Shown here: positions 1 to 8,255 of the stretch, piece by piece
How the letters are laid out: every line of letters starts with the position of its first letter
How positions within the stretch are numbered: position 1 is the stretch's first letter
Assembly (NCBI GenBank): GCA_025457985.1
Contig: JALOTI010000001.1
Coordinates: 1 to 19,257 of the forward strand
Origin: Leptospira sp.
Lineage (GTDB): Bacteria; Spirochaetota; Leptospiria; Leptospirales; Leptospiraceae
Length of the DNA: 19,257 nt
Direction of reading: 5' to 3'
The notes under the pieces: model-generated
What the model was told of the DNA's origin: nothing
Database searches by the model: none
The model's input: only the letters and a program-made list of their open reading frames with translations
Made by a program: the position numbers and the translations under genes

Positions 1-1
1 T

Positions 2-85
2 CAGAAATCTCTTTTGGAAATAGATTCGATGAAAGAAATAATCCGTGAAAAAACAGTAGCCATTCGGATTCTCGAAAAGTTATAA
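2..85 (+). CDS. 3' end of an unidentified gene (partial, 27 codons)
   Basis: An open frame enters from the left edge and stops with TAA at 83-85. The 27 visible residues are charged and probably helical, and end Arg-Ile-Leu-Glu-Lys-Leu. The stop lies 7 nt before the ATG of the STAS gene, so the two are probably co-transcribed and perhaps translationally coupled. No family can be assigned from so short a tail. The main support for it being real is the position and spacing. Confidence 0.45.
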   Translation, partial: QKSLLEIDSMKEIIREKTVAIRILEKL

Positions 86-92
86 TCTTTCT

Positions 93-470
93 ATGAACTT
101 CCTAAATTTTACGGCTCTCACATTGGGAACGGAAGTGATCCAATCAGGCTCAGATTCGGTTTTAGTAGTTCAATTCAAAGGACAAATAACTAACACAAAT
201 GCATACGATATAAATAAAAATATATCCCTCATCTTTCGAGAAGAGATCTATAATTTAATCTTAGATCTTTCCGAATTGGAATACATCAATAGTATCGGAG
301 TCGCAACTTTGATTGGAATCATCAAAACTGTTGAATCCAAATCAGGTCGGATCATGATAGGAGGACTCAATCATTTTTTAGATAACGTCATTCGATTGAT
401 GGATCTACCAAAAAAAGTAGAAATTTATTCGAGTAGAAAAGAAGCAATTTCCAACTGGAAACGAAATTGA
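93..470 (+). CDS. STAS-domain protein, anti-sigma factor antagonist-like
   Basis: The protein has 125 residues, about one STAS domain long. Such proteins (SpoIIAA/RsbV type) bind a partner-switching anti-sigma kinase and are switched off by phosphorylation of a Ser. The diagnostic segment is at residues 58-71, an Asp-Leu-Ser strand then Tyr-Ile-Asn-Ser-Ile-Gly. Compared with the usual Met-Asp-Ser-Ser-Gly, the phosphorylatable Ser (S67) and Gly are kept, Asp is replaced by Asn and the second Ser by Ile. No kinase or phosphatase partner is visible nearby, so the target is unknown. The start is ATG, 7 nt after the preceding stop, with only a weak purine-rich stretch (AAAAG, 75-79) upstream. Its stop is 7 bp from the stop of the convergent hflX, with no hairpin between. 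The family call is firm; a role in sigma-factor control is inference. Confidence 0.85.
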   Translation: MNFLNFTALTLGTEVIQSGSDSVLVVQFKGQITNTNAYDINKNISLIFREEIYNLILDLSELEYINSIGVATLIGIIKTVESKSGRIMIGGLNHFLDNVIRLMDLPKKVEIYSSRKEAISNWKRN

Positions 471-477
471 AAATAGC

Positions 478-2025
478 TTAACTTGCCATTTTTTTAGAAA
501 GTTTATTTTGCCAAAGTCTAGTCTCAATTAAATCTAATAATTCCTGAAGTCCTTCTCTAGAAAATGCGGATACCAATATGGCATTTGACTTTTTCAATGA
601 TTCTCTCTTTTCCGAATCTAATTGATCTGACTTGTTAAAGATAATTAATCTGGGAATCTCATTTAGATTTAGAGAATTTAATATAGAATCGACTGCCTCC
701 ATTTGTTCTGTATGATTTTCATTACTGATATCTACGACATGGAGAAGTAAATCCGCATCACCTAACTCTTCTAATGTAGCTTTGAATGCCATCGACAAAT
801 CTGGCGGAAGGTCATGTATAAAACCAACTGTATCTGAAATTATTATCTCCCGCTCTTCTGGAAAACGAATTCGTCTAGTAGTAGGATCCAAAGTTGCGAA
901 TAACTTATCTTCAGCGATAACACTAGAATTTGTAAGCGCATTCAAAAGGGTTGATTTTCCAGCATTTGTATATCCAACAATTGCAACGATTGGAATTTCA
1001 TTTCTAGATCTAGATTTTCGATTTAGCTCCCGTCTTCTTTTTAAATCCTTTAATTCATTTTCGAGACGGGAAATCTTTTCTTCCACACGCCTCTTGCCAA
1101 TCTCTAGTTTTGTTTCTCCAGGTCCCCTTCCACCAATTCCTCCCGTTAACCGACTCATATTATCATCTAACTCTGAGAGACGATTTTTTAAATATTTCAA
1201 TTGGGCAAGTTCTACTTGTAATTTACCATCTCTAGATTTTGCATTCTTGGAAAATATATCTAAAATTAACTGAGTCCTATCGATAATTTTCAAATCACTT
1301 GCATCAGAAATTTTTTTAGCCTGGGCGGGTGAAAGTTCCAGATCAAAAATCAAGTGTTCGATATCTTTATGGACAGATTTTAAAATAATCTCTTGGAGTT
1401 TTCCCTTTCCGACTACCGTTTTGGGATCTGGATCTTTTTTTTGAACATAGGTATCGACAACATGAATGCCTGCAGTTCGACAAAGTTCCTTTAATTCATC
1501 CATAGAATGTTCTGGACTTCGTTTCATCTTCCGTGGTTCGTAAACACCCACCAGAAAAGCCCTATTCTCTTTTTGAGACGCTTTTAGATTGGAAGTTTTT
1601 TTGGTAAACTCAGATTCTAAGGCATCAATTTCAGTCGCATAACCTTCCTTCAATTGACCAGGGAATTTTCTTTCGGTCAATATCCAGGGCAATTCTGACT
1701 CCGGATCGGGATTCATAAATGCAGAATAAAAAAATTTAGGAACACCTTGTGCATCTACACACGCGGCTGTAATCGAATCGAATCGATTGAGAACTAAATC
1801 CATTAAGTCCTCTTGATTTAAGGCTTCTTCTTTGAGATGAGTATGAAAGAGTCGAAGTCCACGAAGACGAGAGTGCGCCACTCGGTAACGATCTAAATGA
1901 GGGATTTCTATGGAATGGTCATTTCCAACAATGAGATGTGTGACATAACCTGGTCTATCTATGAGGACACCAATCTGACGCCCAATCTCGATGGAAACCT
2001 CACCAACGCTACGGGCAAGCTCCAT
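478..2025 (-). CDS. hflX: GTPase HflX with extended N-terminus
   Basis: HflX is a ribosome-associated GTPase that can split stalled 70S ribosomes, notably after heat stress. The protein has 515 residues against about 426 in E. coli. Residues 155-340 are the HflX N-domain and coiled linker, with the hallmark Gly-rich turn [11 protein letters not shown] at 295-305. The G domain follows: G1 GYTNAGKST (351-359), G3 DTVG (398-401), G4 NKSD (464-467) and G5 Ser-Ala (486-487). The first 145 residues are extra and hold His-Thr-His-Leu (61-64) with Asp73, which resembles a JAMM metal-site spacing (see findings). The start is ATG; a GGGAGG lies 14 nt upstream, rather far, but no start codon lies in between in frame. 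The gene is convergent with the STAS gene and divergent from the lipoprotein gene. Identity is certain; the function of the extension is unknown. Confidence 0.95.
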   Translation of the reverse strand: MELARSVGEVSIEIGRQIGVLIDRPGYVTHLIVGNDHSIEIPHLDRYRVAHSRLRGLRLFHTHLKEEALNQEDLMDLVLNRFDSITAACVDAQGVPKFFYSAFMNPDPESELPWILTERKFPGQLKEGYATEIDALESEFTKKTSNLKASQKENRAFLVGVYEPRKMKRSPEHSMDELKELCRTAGIHVVDTYVQKKDPDPKTVVGKGKLQEIILKSVHKDIEHLIFDLELSPAQAKKISDASDLKIIDRTQLILDIFSKNAKSRDGKLQVELAQLKYLKNRLSELDDNMSRLTGGIGGRGPGETKLEIGKRRVEEKISRLENELKDLKRRRELNRKSRSRNEIPIVAIVGYTNAGKSTLLNALTNSSVIAEDKLFATLDPTTRRIRFPEEREIIISDTVGFIHDLPPDLSMAFKATLEELGDADLLLHVVDISNENHTEQMEAVDSILNSLNLNEIPRLIIFNKSDQLDSEKRESLKKSNAILVSAFSREGLQELLDLIETRLWQNKLSKKMAS

Positions 2026-2150
2026 ACTTATGATGAAATCCTCCCGAATTCGCTTTTCGGAGAGAGTTTTTAACTTTTTTATCTGGTTTGGCTTAAGACC
2101 TGCCAGATTGCCGCTAATTTTACTTATAGTAGTTATCCGATATTCTAGGT

Positions 2151-4070
2151 ATGGAAGCAGGCTATCATAATTTCAAAAAGGGTCAAGACATAATTTTACT
2201 TACGGGACTCACGCTCTTTCTTTCGCTGATTGTAAATTGTTCTACAAGTAAACCTTACCAACTTACAGATGTTGCACCCAAGTTACGTGCCTACCAAGGG
2301 ACCGATCTTGATCCTTACAAGAATAACCCACTTCAAATTACGGAAACGAAGAATCGTAAATATGATGACTTGATCAAAGAAGCACATACCGCTCTTTCTA
2401 CATTAGAATTTGCTGAAGCTGTAGCCATTCGAGCAGATTCAAAAAAAACCGTTGGTGAAGCTGTCCAAAAAGAAATGGAAGCGGCAGCGATTGTGGAGGA
2501 CGATCTTCCGAAGATTGTTGCGAACCTTCCTGACATACAAACTAAAATCAGTGAGTTGATCAAGGACGTACCGAACGATTTTGATGGACCCATGATTGGC
2601 CGTGTGACGAGAGAACTTGGCGAACTTTCAACATCATTAAACACCTTGTCCGTGCGCGCACCTGCGATACAATCTTCTCTCCGAAATTTAAGAGCAGATG
2701 CAAATAATTACGCCGACTCCCGTTCTTTGACGAAAAACGAAGATCTCTTACAGGAGTCAGGTGAGAATAAAAAAGAAGAAAATTCTACATTAGAATCCAA
2801 TACTAATGGAAATGAAGATAGTGAAAAGAAAGTAGAGCCTGTTCAAACGTCAAAAAAAGAAAAAAAAGATGAAATCTCCATCAAACGAGTTAACCGTAAA
2901 ACAAAAGTTACGGGAAAAGCAAATGAGATGATCGATTCTGAAATCCGAAAGCAAGAAGACAATCTTTCTGAGGAAGAGAAAAAAGATATTGAGTATACAG
3001 AGCAAATCAAAAAAGGGCTCGTTCAAGTATTCCAACAAGAATATTTTAAAAACCATCGTAGCTTAGAAAAAATTCTCTCTAGCCATCCCATTCCTCGGGT
3101 GCGAGCGGCCGCTGCCCTTGCCTTGGGACGCCTCCGAGCGGGAAGAGTGGCTCTCCAAACTGCAATCGACAAAGATGGTTACCAAGTTCGCCCTTCCGCA
3201 TACAAAGCTCTATCTGAGATTGGAGACAAACGGTCTCTCTCTTATTTTATCGCTGGAACAAAGGCAGAAGATCCTGAAGTGATTGCCGTGAGCTACGAAG
3301 GACTCGGAAAGACAAAAGATCCTGCTGGAAGAGAGATGATTCTCAGTTCTGGTTTAAATTCCGAATATATAATTATTGTTTGTAGCTCTTTGCGGGGTCT
3401 TGCATACAATCATGTGCCAGCAGATATTGAAATTTACGAACGATTTTTAAAATCTGAAGAACCTGAAATAAAAGAAGCTGTCATTGAATCATTAGCCATT
3501 CATGGAACTCGAGATAGTCTTCGTGTTTTAGAGAGGGTAGTCAGGGAAGAACCTTCTCTTTCGTTACTTGCCATAGAAAAAATTGAGAAAAATCCGAACC
3601 TTTCGGCAACATTAGCTTTGATTCGGATTAATGAAAATACACAAGACGAACGAATTGCAAAACGTATCGGTGAAGCTTTACTTCGCAGAAAAGCATTTGG
3701 ACGTTATGCGATTATTTTAATAGAAGATGACTTTTTGAGACAAGAACCTAACGAAAGATCAAAACCTGTGAGTTATATCAAAGCGAAAGAAATCGGATTC
3801 GTTCTTGGTGAAACAAAAAAGGAATTTGCTGTTCGTATTGGTGAGGATATTCTCACAGATAAATACATCCAATTGAAGATGGAATCTACGCTTCCGGGTG
3901 CAAGAGAGTCCTTTGTTACAGGTTGGGTGTTCTATCCTAAATTAGATATCATTGAAGTTAAAAAAATAGGTTCTGACGGGAAAGAAGGAAAGTATTCCAA
4001 TGTGAAGAAGGGAAAACATTCCAACCTTTTCAATCCCGAATCGGATACTAAATCGATTCGAAAGGATTGA
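2151..4070 (+). CDS. HEAT-repeat lipoprotein with charged linker
   Basis: The protein has 639 residues and is probably anchored in a membrane by a lipidated Cys. The N-terminus has Lys9-Lys10, a hydrophobic stretch (14-28) and a lipobox-like Leu-Ile-Val-Asn-Cys ending at C30. Spirochaete lipoboxes are relaxed, so Asn at -1 is acceptable. Residues 40-190 are helical, of unknown type. Residues 200-285 are a Lys/Glu/Ser-rich low-complexity linker. Residues 300-480 contain HEAT-like helical repeats, clearest at 314-360 ([12 protein letters not shown]) and 436-462. Residues 540-605 may form an SH3-like strand region ending Gly-Trp-Val-Phe-Tyr. The last 30 residues include an imperfect 8-residue tandem repeat. 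No good Shine-Dalgarno site precedes the ATG. The 3' end overlaps the convergent receiver gene by 23 bp. HEAT repeats suggest protein binding or a scaffold; the partner is unknown. Confidence 0.85.
   Translation: MEAGYHNFKKGQDIILLTGLTLFLSLIVNCSTSKPYQLTDVAPKLRAYQGTDLDPYKNNPLQITETKNRKYDDLIKEAHTALSTLEFAEAVAIRADSKKTVGEAVQKEMEAAAIVEDDLPKIVANLPDIQTKISELIKDVPNDFDGPMIGRVTRELGELSTSLNTLSVRAPAIQSSLRNLRADANNYADSRSLTKNEDLLQESGENKKEENSTLESNTNGNEDSEKKVEPVQTSKKEKKDEISIKRVNRKTKVTGKANEMIDSEIRKQEDNLSEEEKKDIEYTEQIKKGLVQVFQQEYFKNHRSLEKILSSHPIPRVRAAAALALGRLRAGRVALQTAIDKDGYQVRPSAYKALSEIGDKRSLSYFIAGTKAEDPEVIAVSYEGLGKTKDPAGREMILSSGLNSEYIIIVCSSLRGLAYNHVPADIEIYERFLKSEEPEIKEAVIESLAIHGTRDSLRVLERVVREEPSLSLLAIEKIEKNPNLSATLALIRINENTQDERIAKRIGEALLRRKAFGRYAIILIEDDFLRQEPNERSKPVSYIKAKEIGFVLGETKKEFAVRIGEDILTDKYIQLKMESTLPGARESFVTGWVFYPKLDIIEVKKIGSDGKEGKYSNVKKGKHSNLFNPESDTKSIRKD
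3981..4028 (+). repeat. Imperfect 24-bp tandem repeat inside lipoprotein gene
   Basis: Two 24-bp units, 3981-4004 and 4005-4028, match at about 16 of 24 positions. They encode the similar octapeptides KEGKYSNV and KKGKHSNL near the C-terminus of the HEAT lipoprotein. The period is a whole number of codons, so copy changes would stay in frame. Confidence 0.5.
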
Positions 4071-4458
4071 TTTGATTTTTAACTTTTGAAGTGGGCACCC
4101 ATTCTACGGTTCCGTTCTTCAGCGGAACCTTTGGTATCATCCAATGAAGGCCACAGAACCAAACTAAAAAGTATTTAGAAAAACCCATTACACCCCAAAC
4201 ATCAAATCCTGTGGATGCAATCGACAAAATTCCTTTGTATCCGGATTTGTAAATCCTTCGCATCAGCCAAAGACCCGAAGTCTGTGTCTCCATGGTTATA
4301 TCTGATACAACCATATCATAATCAGAGTTTTTTTGAAATAATTCCCAACCCGCTTTTGCGTCCACAGCACGGTCATTTGAAATTTTTAAACTATCAAAAT
4401 AGATCTTTAAATTATTCGCATAACGATCATTATCATCAACGATTAGAACTTTTTTCAT
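4048..4458 (-). CDS. Single-domain response regulator (receiver)
   Basis: This 136-residue protein is mostly one CheY-like receiver domain, with no DNA-binding or output domain. The acidic pair is D8-D9, the phospho-acceptor is D53 (Val-Ser-Asp-Ile), the switch Ser/Thr is S82/T83 and the conserved Lys is K110. The Lys is followed by Val-Pro rather than directly by Pro, and residues 85-106 are unusually Trp/Phe-rich for a receiver, so the alpha4-beta5 face is atypical. A short tail of about 20 residues follows. The ATG is 2 nt after the stop of the ABC exporter gene, and its ribosome site (GAAGGAT) lies inside the exporter's last codons, so the two are translationally coupled. No histidine kinase is nearby. 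The gene overlaps the convergent lipoprotein gene by 23 bp. It probably works by phosphorylation-dependent protein binding; its kinase and target are unknown. Confidence 0.85.
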   Translation of the reverse strand: MKKVLIVDDNDRYANNLKIYFDSLKISNDRAVDAKAGWELFQKNSDYDMVVSDITMETQTSGLWLMRRIYKSGYKGILSIASTGFDVWGVMGFSKYFLVWFCGLHWMIPKVPLKNGTVEWVPTSKVKNQINPFESI

Positions 4459-4460
4459 TT

Positions 4461-6350
4461 TTATCCTTCTGATTCCACAAATTGGCTTTCATAAAACTTT
4501 TTATAGAGACCACCCATTTGTAGAAGTGAATCGTGATCACCTCGTTCACGAATTTCACCATCTTCAACTACGATTATATTTTTTACACGACGTATTGTGG
4601 ATAGACGATGTGCTATAATGAAAGTGGTTCTGTTTTTAAATAAACGCTCTAGAGCGCGACTAACAAGTCTCTCGGATTCTGCATCCAAGGCACTTGTTGC
4701 TTCGTCTAAGATCATAATTTCTGCGTTCCGAAGCAGAGCTCTTGCAATTACTAGCCTCTGTCTTTGACCGCCACTTAAATCTAGTCCCCTAACACCTATC
4801 ATGCTGTCATAACCATTATCCATTTTTGTAATGAAATCATGGGCATTTGCAAGACGTGCGGCACGAACTACTTCCTTTCTCGAAGCAGCGCCTGTTCCAT
4901 ATGCTATATTATCCGCGATAGTCCCATGAAAGAGAAATATCTCTTGGGTTACGATCCCGATCTTACTACGTAAGGATTTTAAAGAAAAATTTCGAATGTC
5001 CTCGCCGTCGATTAGTATCCTCCCTTGGGTCGGATCAAAAAATCTGGGAATCAAATCCATAAGTGTAGATTTTCCACTACCGCTGGTTCCAACAAATGCA
5101 TAGGTTTCACCTAGTTTGATATCTAGGTCGATACCTTTTAGTACTTGGTGGTTCGTTCCAGGATATGCGAACTGAACTCCATCAAATTTGATTCCCTCAC
5201 GAATCGTCTCGAGAACCAAATCCCCTTCTCTTTCTTCAATTTCAGAATCACGATCGATGATTTCAAAAATTCGCTTTCCTGCTGAATTTGCTTGAGTTAT
5301 TTTTCCGACCATTTGCGAAAGTTGGGTCAGTGGGCGAAGTAAAAAAAGTAAGGTTAACAAAAAAGCCATAAATTCGCCCTGGGTAAAAGTTCCGGAGTAA
5401 ATAAACTTAGCACCTAATGCGAAATATCCAAGTACTACAATGGATGAGGTAAGTTCAACGAGACTCGGTGCCATCTGCAAATAGAATTGTCCTTTGAATG
5501 TTCTTCGATAGACTTTATGATTTATATCCTGAAATTTAAATGTATCTCTCTTCTCTTGTCTAAAGGTTCGGATAACTTTCATGCCAGAAATAAATTCTTG
5601 TATATGACCATTTAAATCGGCAAGTTTTTCCTGAAATCGAGCCGTTGAAGATGAAATTTTTCGCGTAAATAAAGTTACAGGCAAAATTACAACAGGGATG
5701 GTGATACAGGCTAAGATTAGAAGATCAGAGTTTAAATAGATCAGAATTAATAAGTGGGTTATGACATAAAAGAAGTTGATTACCGCATCACGAAGATTAC
5801 TCGAAATCACTGCGGCTACAATTTCGGCATCGTTTATCACTCGGCTCATAATAAGCCCAGTTTTTTCTTTGTAAAAGTAAGTAAGTGGAAGCCGCTGAAC
5901 TTTTTGAAAGAGCTCTTGCCTGATATCCCGAACAGCTTTATAACCCGAAGTGGCAATACAAAAAACAGATAAGAGATACGTTCCTAATTTCAAGAGATAG
6001 AGCGGGAATACTGCAATACAAACCGCCCAAACGACTTCTCTTGGTTCCATATCTTGTGTTAATTCATTAATTTGTAGTTTTATGGAAATGATCTGGCGTT
6101 TAATTCTCTCAAGTCCATCTAAACTATCTGGTCCCATCAGTACTTCCTGAACCAAAATAGTTTTTTCCGGTAAAGTTAGATCCAAATGAAATCTTTTGTT
6201 TCTATCGCTTCCCAAAGAATCAAATAGGGGAATCAGAGCAGTGAGAGAAATACCGTTCAATACGGCAGTAAGCAAAGCAAATAATAATCCTAACAAAAAT
6301 CTATTTTTGTAATGGAATGAGTAAGATAAAAGTCTTAGAAAATATTTCAT
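4461..6350 (-). CDS. MsbA-like ABC exporter (fused membrane and ATPase domains)
   Basis: The protein has 629 residues, a type IV half-transporter that dimerises in the inner membrane. Hydrophobic segments at about 17-42, 108-133, 190-228, 300-318 and 326-340 form the membrane domain. The ATPase domain has Walker [10 protein letters not shown] (421-429), Q-loop Gln469, signature LSGGQ (525-529), Walker B IMILDE (545-550, catalytic E550) and H-loop His581. All are intact, so it should be active. The first outer loop (about 44-106) is longer than in MsbA and looks helical and charged. MsbA relatives flip lipid A-core or other lipids, but the substrate cannot be read from sequence and a drug, lipid or polysaccharide precursor is possible. 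The start ATG is 3 nt after the pabA stop, with AAGGAG 9 nt upstream inside pabA. It lies between pabA and the receiver gene in one operon. Confidence 0.9.
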   Translation of the reverse strand: MKYFLRLLSYSFHYKNRFLLGLLFALLTAVLNGISLTALIPLFDSLGSDRNKRFHLDLTLPEKTILVQEVLMGPDSLDGLERIKRQIISIKLQINELTQDMEPREVVWAVCIAVFPLYLLKLGTYLLSVFCIATSGYKAVRDIRQELFQKVQRLPLTYFYKEKTGLIMSRVINDAEIVAAVISSNLRDAVINFFYVITHLLILIYLNSDLLILACITIPVVILPVTLFTRKISSSTARFQEKLADLNGHIQEFISGMKVIRTFRQEKRDTFKFQDINHKVYRRTFKGQFYLQMAPSLVELTSSIVVLGYFALGAKFIYSGTFTQGEFMAFLLTLLFLLRPLTQLSQMVGKITQANSAGKRIFEIIDRDSEIEEREGDLVLETIREGIKFDGVQFAYPGTNHQVLKGIDLDIKLGETYAFVGTSGSGKSTLMDLIPRFFDPTQGRILIDGEDIRNFSLKSLRSKIGIVTQEIFLFHGTIADNIAYGTGAASRKEVVRAARLANAHDFITKMDNGYDSMIGVRGLDLSGGQRQRLVIARALLRNAEIMILDEATSALDAESERLVSRALERLFKNRTTFIIAHRLSTIRRVKNIIVVEDGEIRERGDHDSLLQMGGLYKKFYESQFVESEG

Positions 6351-6353
6351 GAT

Positions 6354-6917
6354 CTAAAACTCCTTACAAAAATTTGACAGTAAGGTTTTTCCATGTTCTG
6401 TCAAAATAGATTCTGGATGGAACTGTACACCGTATGTATGTTTAAATTTAAGGTGTCTGATTCCCATTATGACACCATCTTCTGTCTCAGCTATCACTTC
6501 CAATTCTTTTGGTAAGTTCGTGGAAGAAACTGCCCAAGAATGGTATCTGTTTGCAACAAAGGGACTTGGAATATTTTTAAATATAGCAACCTCTTGGTGG
6601 TGAACCTTGGAAGTTCTTCCATGATAAATATCCTTTGTTTGGATCAATTGAGCACCTGAAATTTGAGCAATCGTTTGGTGGCCCAAACAAACTCCTAAAA
6701 CGGGTAATTTTCCTAAAAAGTATTTTGTATATTCAATTAATCGTCCTGAGGTATTGGGTAAACCAGGCCCAGGAGATAAAACGACTGATGTTATGCGAGA
6801 AATATATGAATCAGGTAAAGGATCATCATTTTTAATAAGGATCGTTTCTTTGATTTCGCTTAGATATTGGAACAAGATATAAGAAAAAGAGTCGTAATTG
6901 TCGATTAGTAACACCAC
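6354..6917 (-). CDS. Glutamine amidotransferase, PabA/TrpG type
   Basis: The protein has 187 residues, a class I glutamine amidotransferase that supplies ammonia to anthranilate synthase or aminodeoxychorismate synthase. The catalytic triad is Cys77 in Gly-Val-Cys-Leu-Gly-His-Gln, His167 and Glu169 in Phe-His-Pro-Glu-Ser. The N-terminal Asp-Asn-Tyr-Asp-Ser-Phe and the Ser-Pro-Gly-Pro-Gly at 48-52 are typical of this subgroup. The start is one of two consecutive GTG codons (6915-6917 or 6912-6914), with AAGAGAT 9 nt upstream. No trpE or pabB partner is in the window, so folate versus tryptophan use is open. It is the first gene of the run with the ABC exporter and receiver. A 9-bp inverted repeat abuts its start, which may control translation or transcription. 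Confidence 0.9.
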   Translation of the reverse strand: MVLLIDNYDSFSYILFQYLSEIKETILIKNDDPLPDSYISRITSVVLSPGPGLPNTSGRLIEYTKYFLGKLPVLGVCLGHQTIAQISGAQLIQTKDIYHGRTSKVHHQEVAIFKNIPSPFVANRYHSWAVSSTNLPKELEVIAETEDGVIMGIRHLKFKHTYGVQFHPESILTEHGKTLLSNFCKEF

Positions 6918-6955
6918 GGGTATGTTATCTCTTATGAATTCAAAACAACATACCC
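6918..6955 (-). promoter_or_regulatory. Perfect 9-bp inverted repeat at the pabA start
   Basis: GGGTATGTT (6918-6926 on +) and AACATACCC (6947-6955) are exact reverse complements separated by 20 nt. In the minus-strand transcript the 3' arm ends directly before the GTG start, and the ribosome site AAGAGAT is in the loop next to that arm. It starts 8 nt after the stop codon of the acyl-CoA dehydrogenase gene. There is no following T run, so a plain terminator is unlikely. It could be an mRNA hairpin governing pabA translation or a repressor site. Confidence 0.5.
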
Positions 6956-6963
6956 AACCTAAA

Positions 6964-8130
6964 TTATAGGTTCGGGTTCTCGATTCCTACGCCATCATTT
7001 AAGAATTTAGAAATGATCACTCGCTGGATCTGAGATGTTCCTTCGTAGATTTGGAAGATTTTTGCATCTCGCATCAATTTTTCTACTGGGTATTCCTCGT
7101 TGAATCCGTAACCACCAAAAATTTGAACCGCATCGGTAGTAACTCGCATTGCCATATCTGCGCAGAATACCTTTGCAATAGATGCTTGGTATGTATTTCG
7201 GTATCCCTTATCGATTAGCCACGCGGATTGCCAGCATAGAAGTCTTCCCGCTTCAATATCTCTAGCCATCTCTGCCAAAATAAAACTCACACCTTGGTTA
7301 ACTGAGATTGGTTTTCCGAAAGCATTTCTTGTGTTCGCATATCTAACTGAATGCTCCAAAGCTGCTCGCGCAACACCGACGGCACCAATTGCAACAGCGG
7401 GACGAGTTTGGTCGAAGGCTCCCATCGCAATCTTAAATCCGTCCCCTTCCTTACCGATCATATTCTCTTTTGGAACTTTCACTTCTTCAAAAGTTACGGA
7501 ACGTGTGTCGGAACATCGCTGTCCCATATTCTTTTCTTTTTTGCCGAGGATGATGCCAGGAGTTTTAGCATCTACGATAAATCCAGTCATTCCCTTGTGA
7601 CCTGCATTTGGATCCGTTTTTGCTAAAACAAAAAACCAATCTGCATGTCCCGCGTTTGTGATCCACATTTTAGAACCATTGATAACATATTCATCACCAA
7701 CTCGTTTTGCCGTGGTTCGAATTCCAGCAACGTCTGAACCTGCACCTGGTTCCGTTACAGCATAAGCTGCTAACATAAACTGCTCTGTCATCGGTTGGAT
7801 AAATTTTTTCATCGTATCTGGACTGGCACCTAACAAAACAGGAGCTAAAGCCAAATTGTTTGCAAGAATTGCAGTCGCCATTCCGGAACAGCCAAAGAAA
7901 AGTTCTTCCGAGGCAATCAACTCGTCGAGAACACCCAATCCAGCTCCACCATACTCGGCGGGAATATGCATATTCATAAGACCGACATCAAAAGCTTTCT
8001 TTAGAATTTCCTTTGGATACTCACCCGTGTGGTCATGATGCTCCGCTTTCGGAATCATTTCATTTTTTGCGAAATCACGCGCTAAATCGCGGAGGGCTTT
8101 TTGTTCATCGGTAATTGAGAAATCAATCAT
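6964..8130 (-). CDS. Acyl-CoA dehydrogenase
   Basis: The protein has 388 residues, the normal length for a soluble FAD acyl-CoA dehydrogenase that makes trans-2-enoyl-CoA in beta-oxidation and passes electrons to ETF. The first family signature is at 124-133 ([10 protein letters not shown]), the flavin-contacting Trp-Ile-Thr-Asn at 156-159, and the C-terminal signature at 355-370 with the catalytic base Glu363 in Tyr-Glu-Gly-Thr-Ser-Gln-Ile-Gln-Arg. The Glu at this late position matches short/medium-chain and butyryl-CoA types rather than the long-chain or isovaleryl types; exact chain length is not determinable. ATG has AAAGG 6-7 nt upstream. It is divergent from yebC across a 125-bp region holding a palindrome. 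The next gene downstream is pabA, 46 nt away. Confidence 0.93.
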   Translation of the reverse strand: MIDFSITDEQKALRDLARDFAKNEMIPKAEHHDHTGEYPKEILKKAFDVGLMNMHIPAEYGGAGLGVLDELIASEELFFGCSGMATAILANNLALAPVLLGASPDTMKKFIQPMTEQFMLAAYAVTEPGAGSDVAGIRTTAKRVGDEYVINGSKMWITNAGHADWFFVLAKTDPNAGHKGMTGFIVDAKTPGIILGKKEKNMGQRCSDTRSVTFEEVKVPKENMIGKEGDGFKIAMGAFDQTRPAVAIGAVGVARAALEHSVRYANTRNAFGKPISVNQGVSFILAEMARDIEAGRLLCWQSAWLIDKGYRNTYQASIAKVFCADMAMRVTTDAVQIFGGYGFNEEYPVEKLMRDAKIFQIYEGTSQIQRVIISKFLNDGVGIENPNL

Positions 8131-8154
8131 GGGTTGCCTTTAGTGGTTTTTTTT

Positions 8155-8185
8155 ACAGTACTTCGAACATTTGTTCATGAGTCAA
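8155..8185 (-). promoter_or_regulatory. Candidate promoter and operator of acyl-CoA dehydrogenase
   Basis: On the minus strand TTGACT (8185-8180) matches a -35 box at 5 of 6 bases; a poor -10 (TACTGT, 8160-8155) follows after 19 nt. Between them lies the perfect 12-bp palindrome GAACATTTGTTC (8165-8176). A palindrome between -35 and -10 is the classic place for a repressor. The palindrome is certain; its role and the promoter boxes are inference. Confidence 0.4.
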
Positions 8186-8255
8186 GAAACTAGGCTAGTA
8201 GGGAAATCTGTTGAAAAAAAGTTCAAAGCCTAAAATCTAGTTTTGGGAGATAACA

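Noticed and set aside
782..1273. Long plus-strand frame inside hflX
   Set aside because: It is the antisense of conserved HflX coding sequence, with no ribosome site and no family similarity.
8165..8176. LexA/SOS box
   Set aside because: The core fits the Bacillus pattern, but the flanking genes are not repair genes and the SOS motif described for Leptospira differs; kept only as an unidentified operator.
8211..8236. yebC promoter TTGAAA / TAAAAT
   Set aside because: The spacing is 14 nt, too short for a normal sigma-70 promoter, and both boxes are common in AT-rich DNA.
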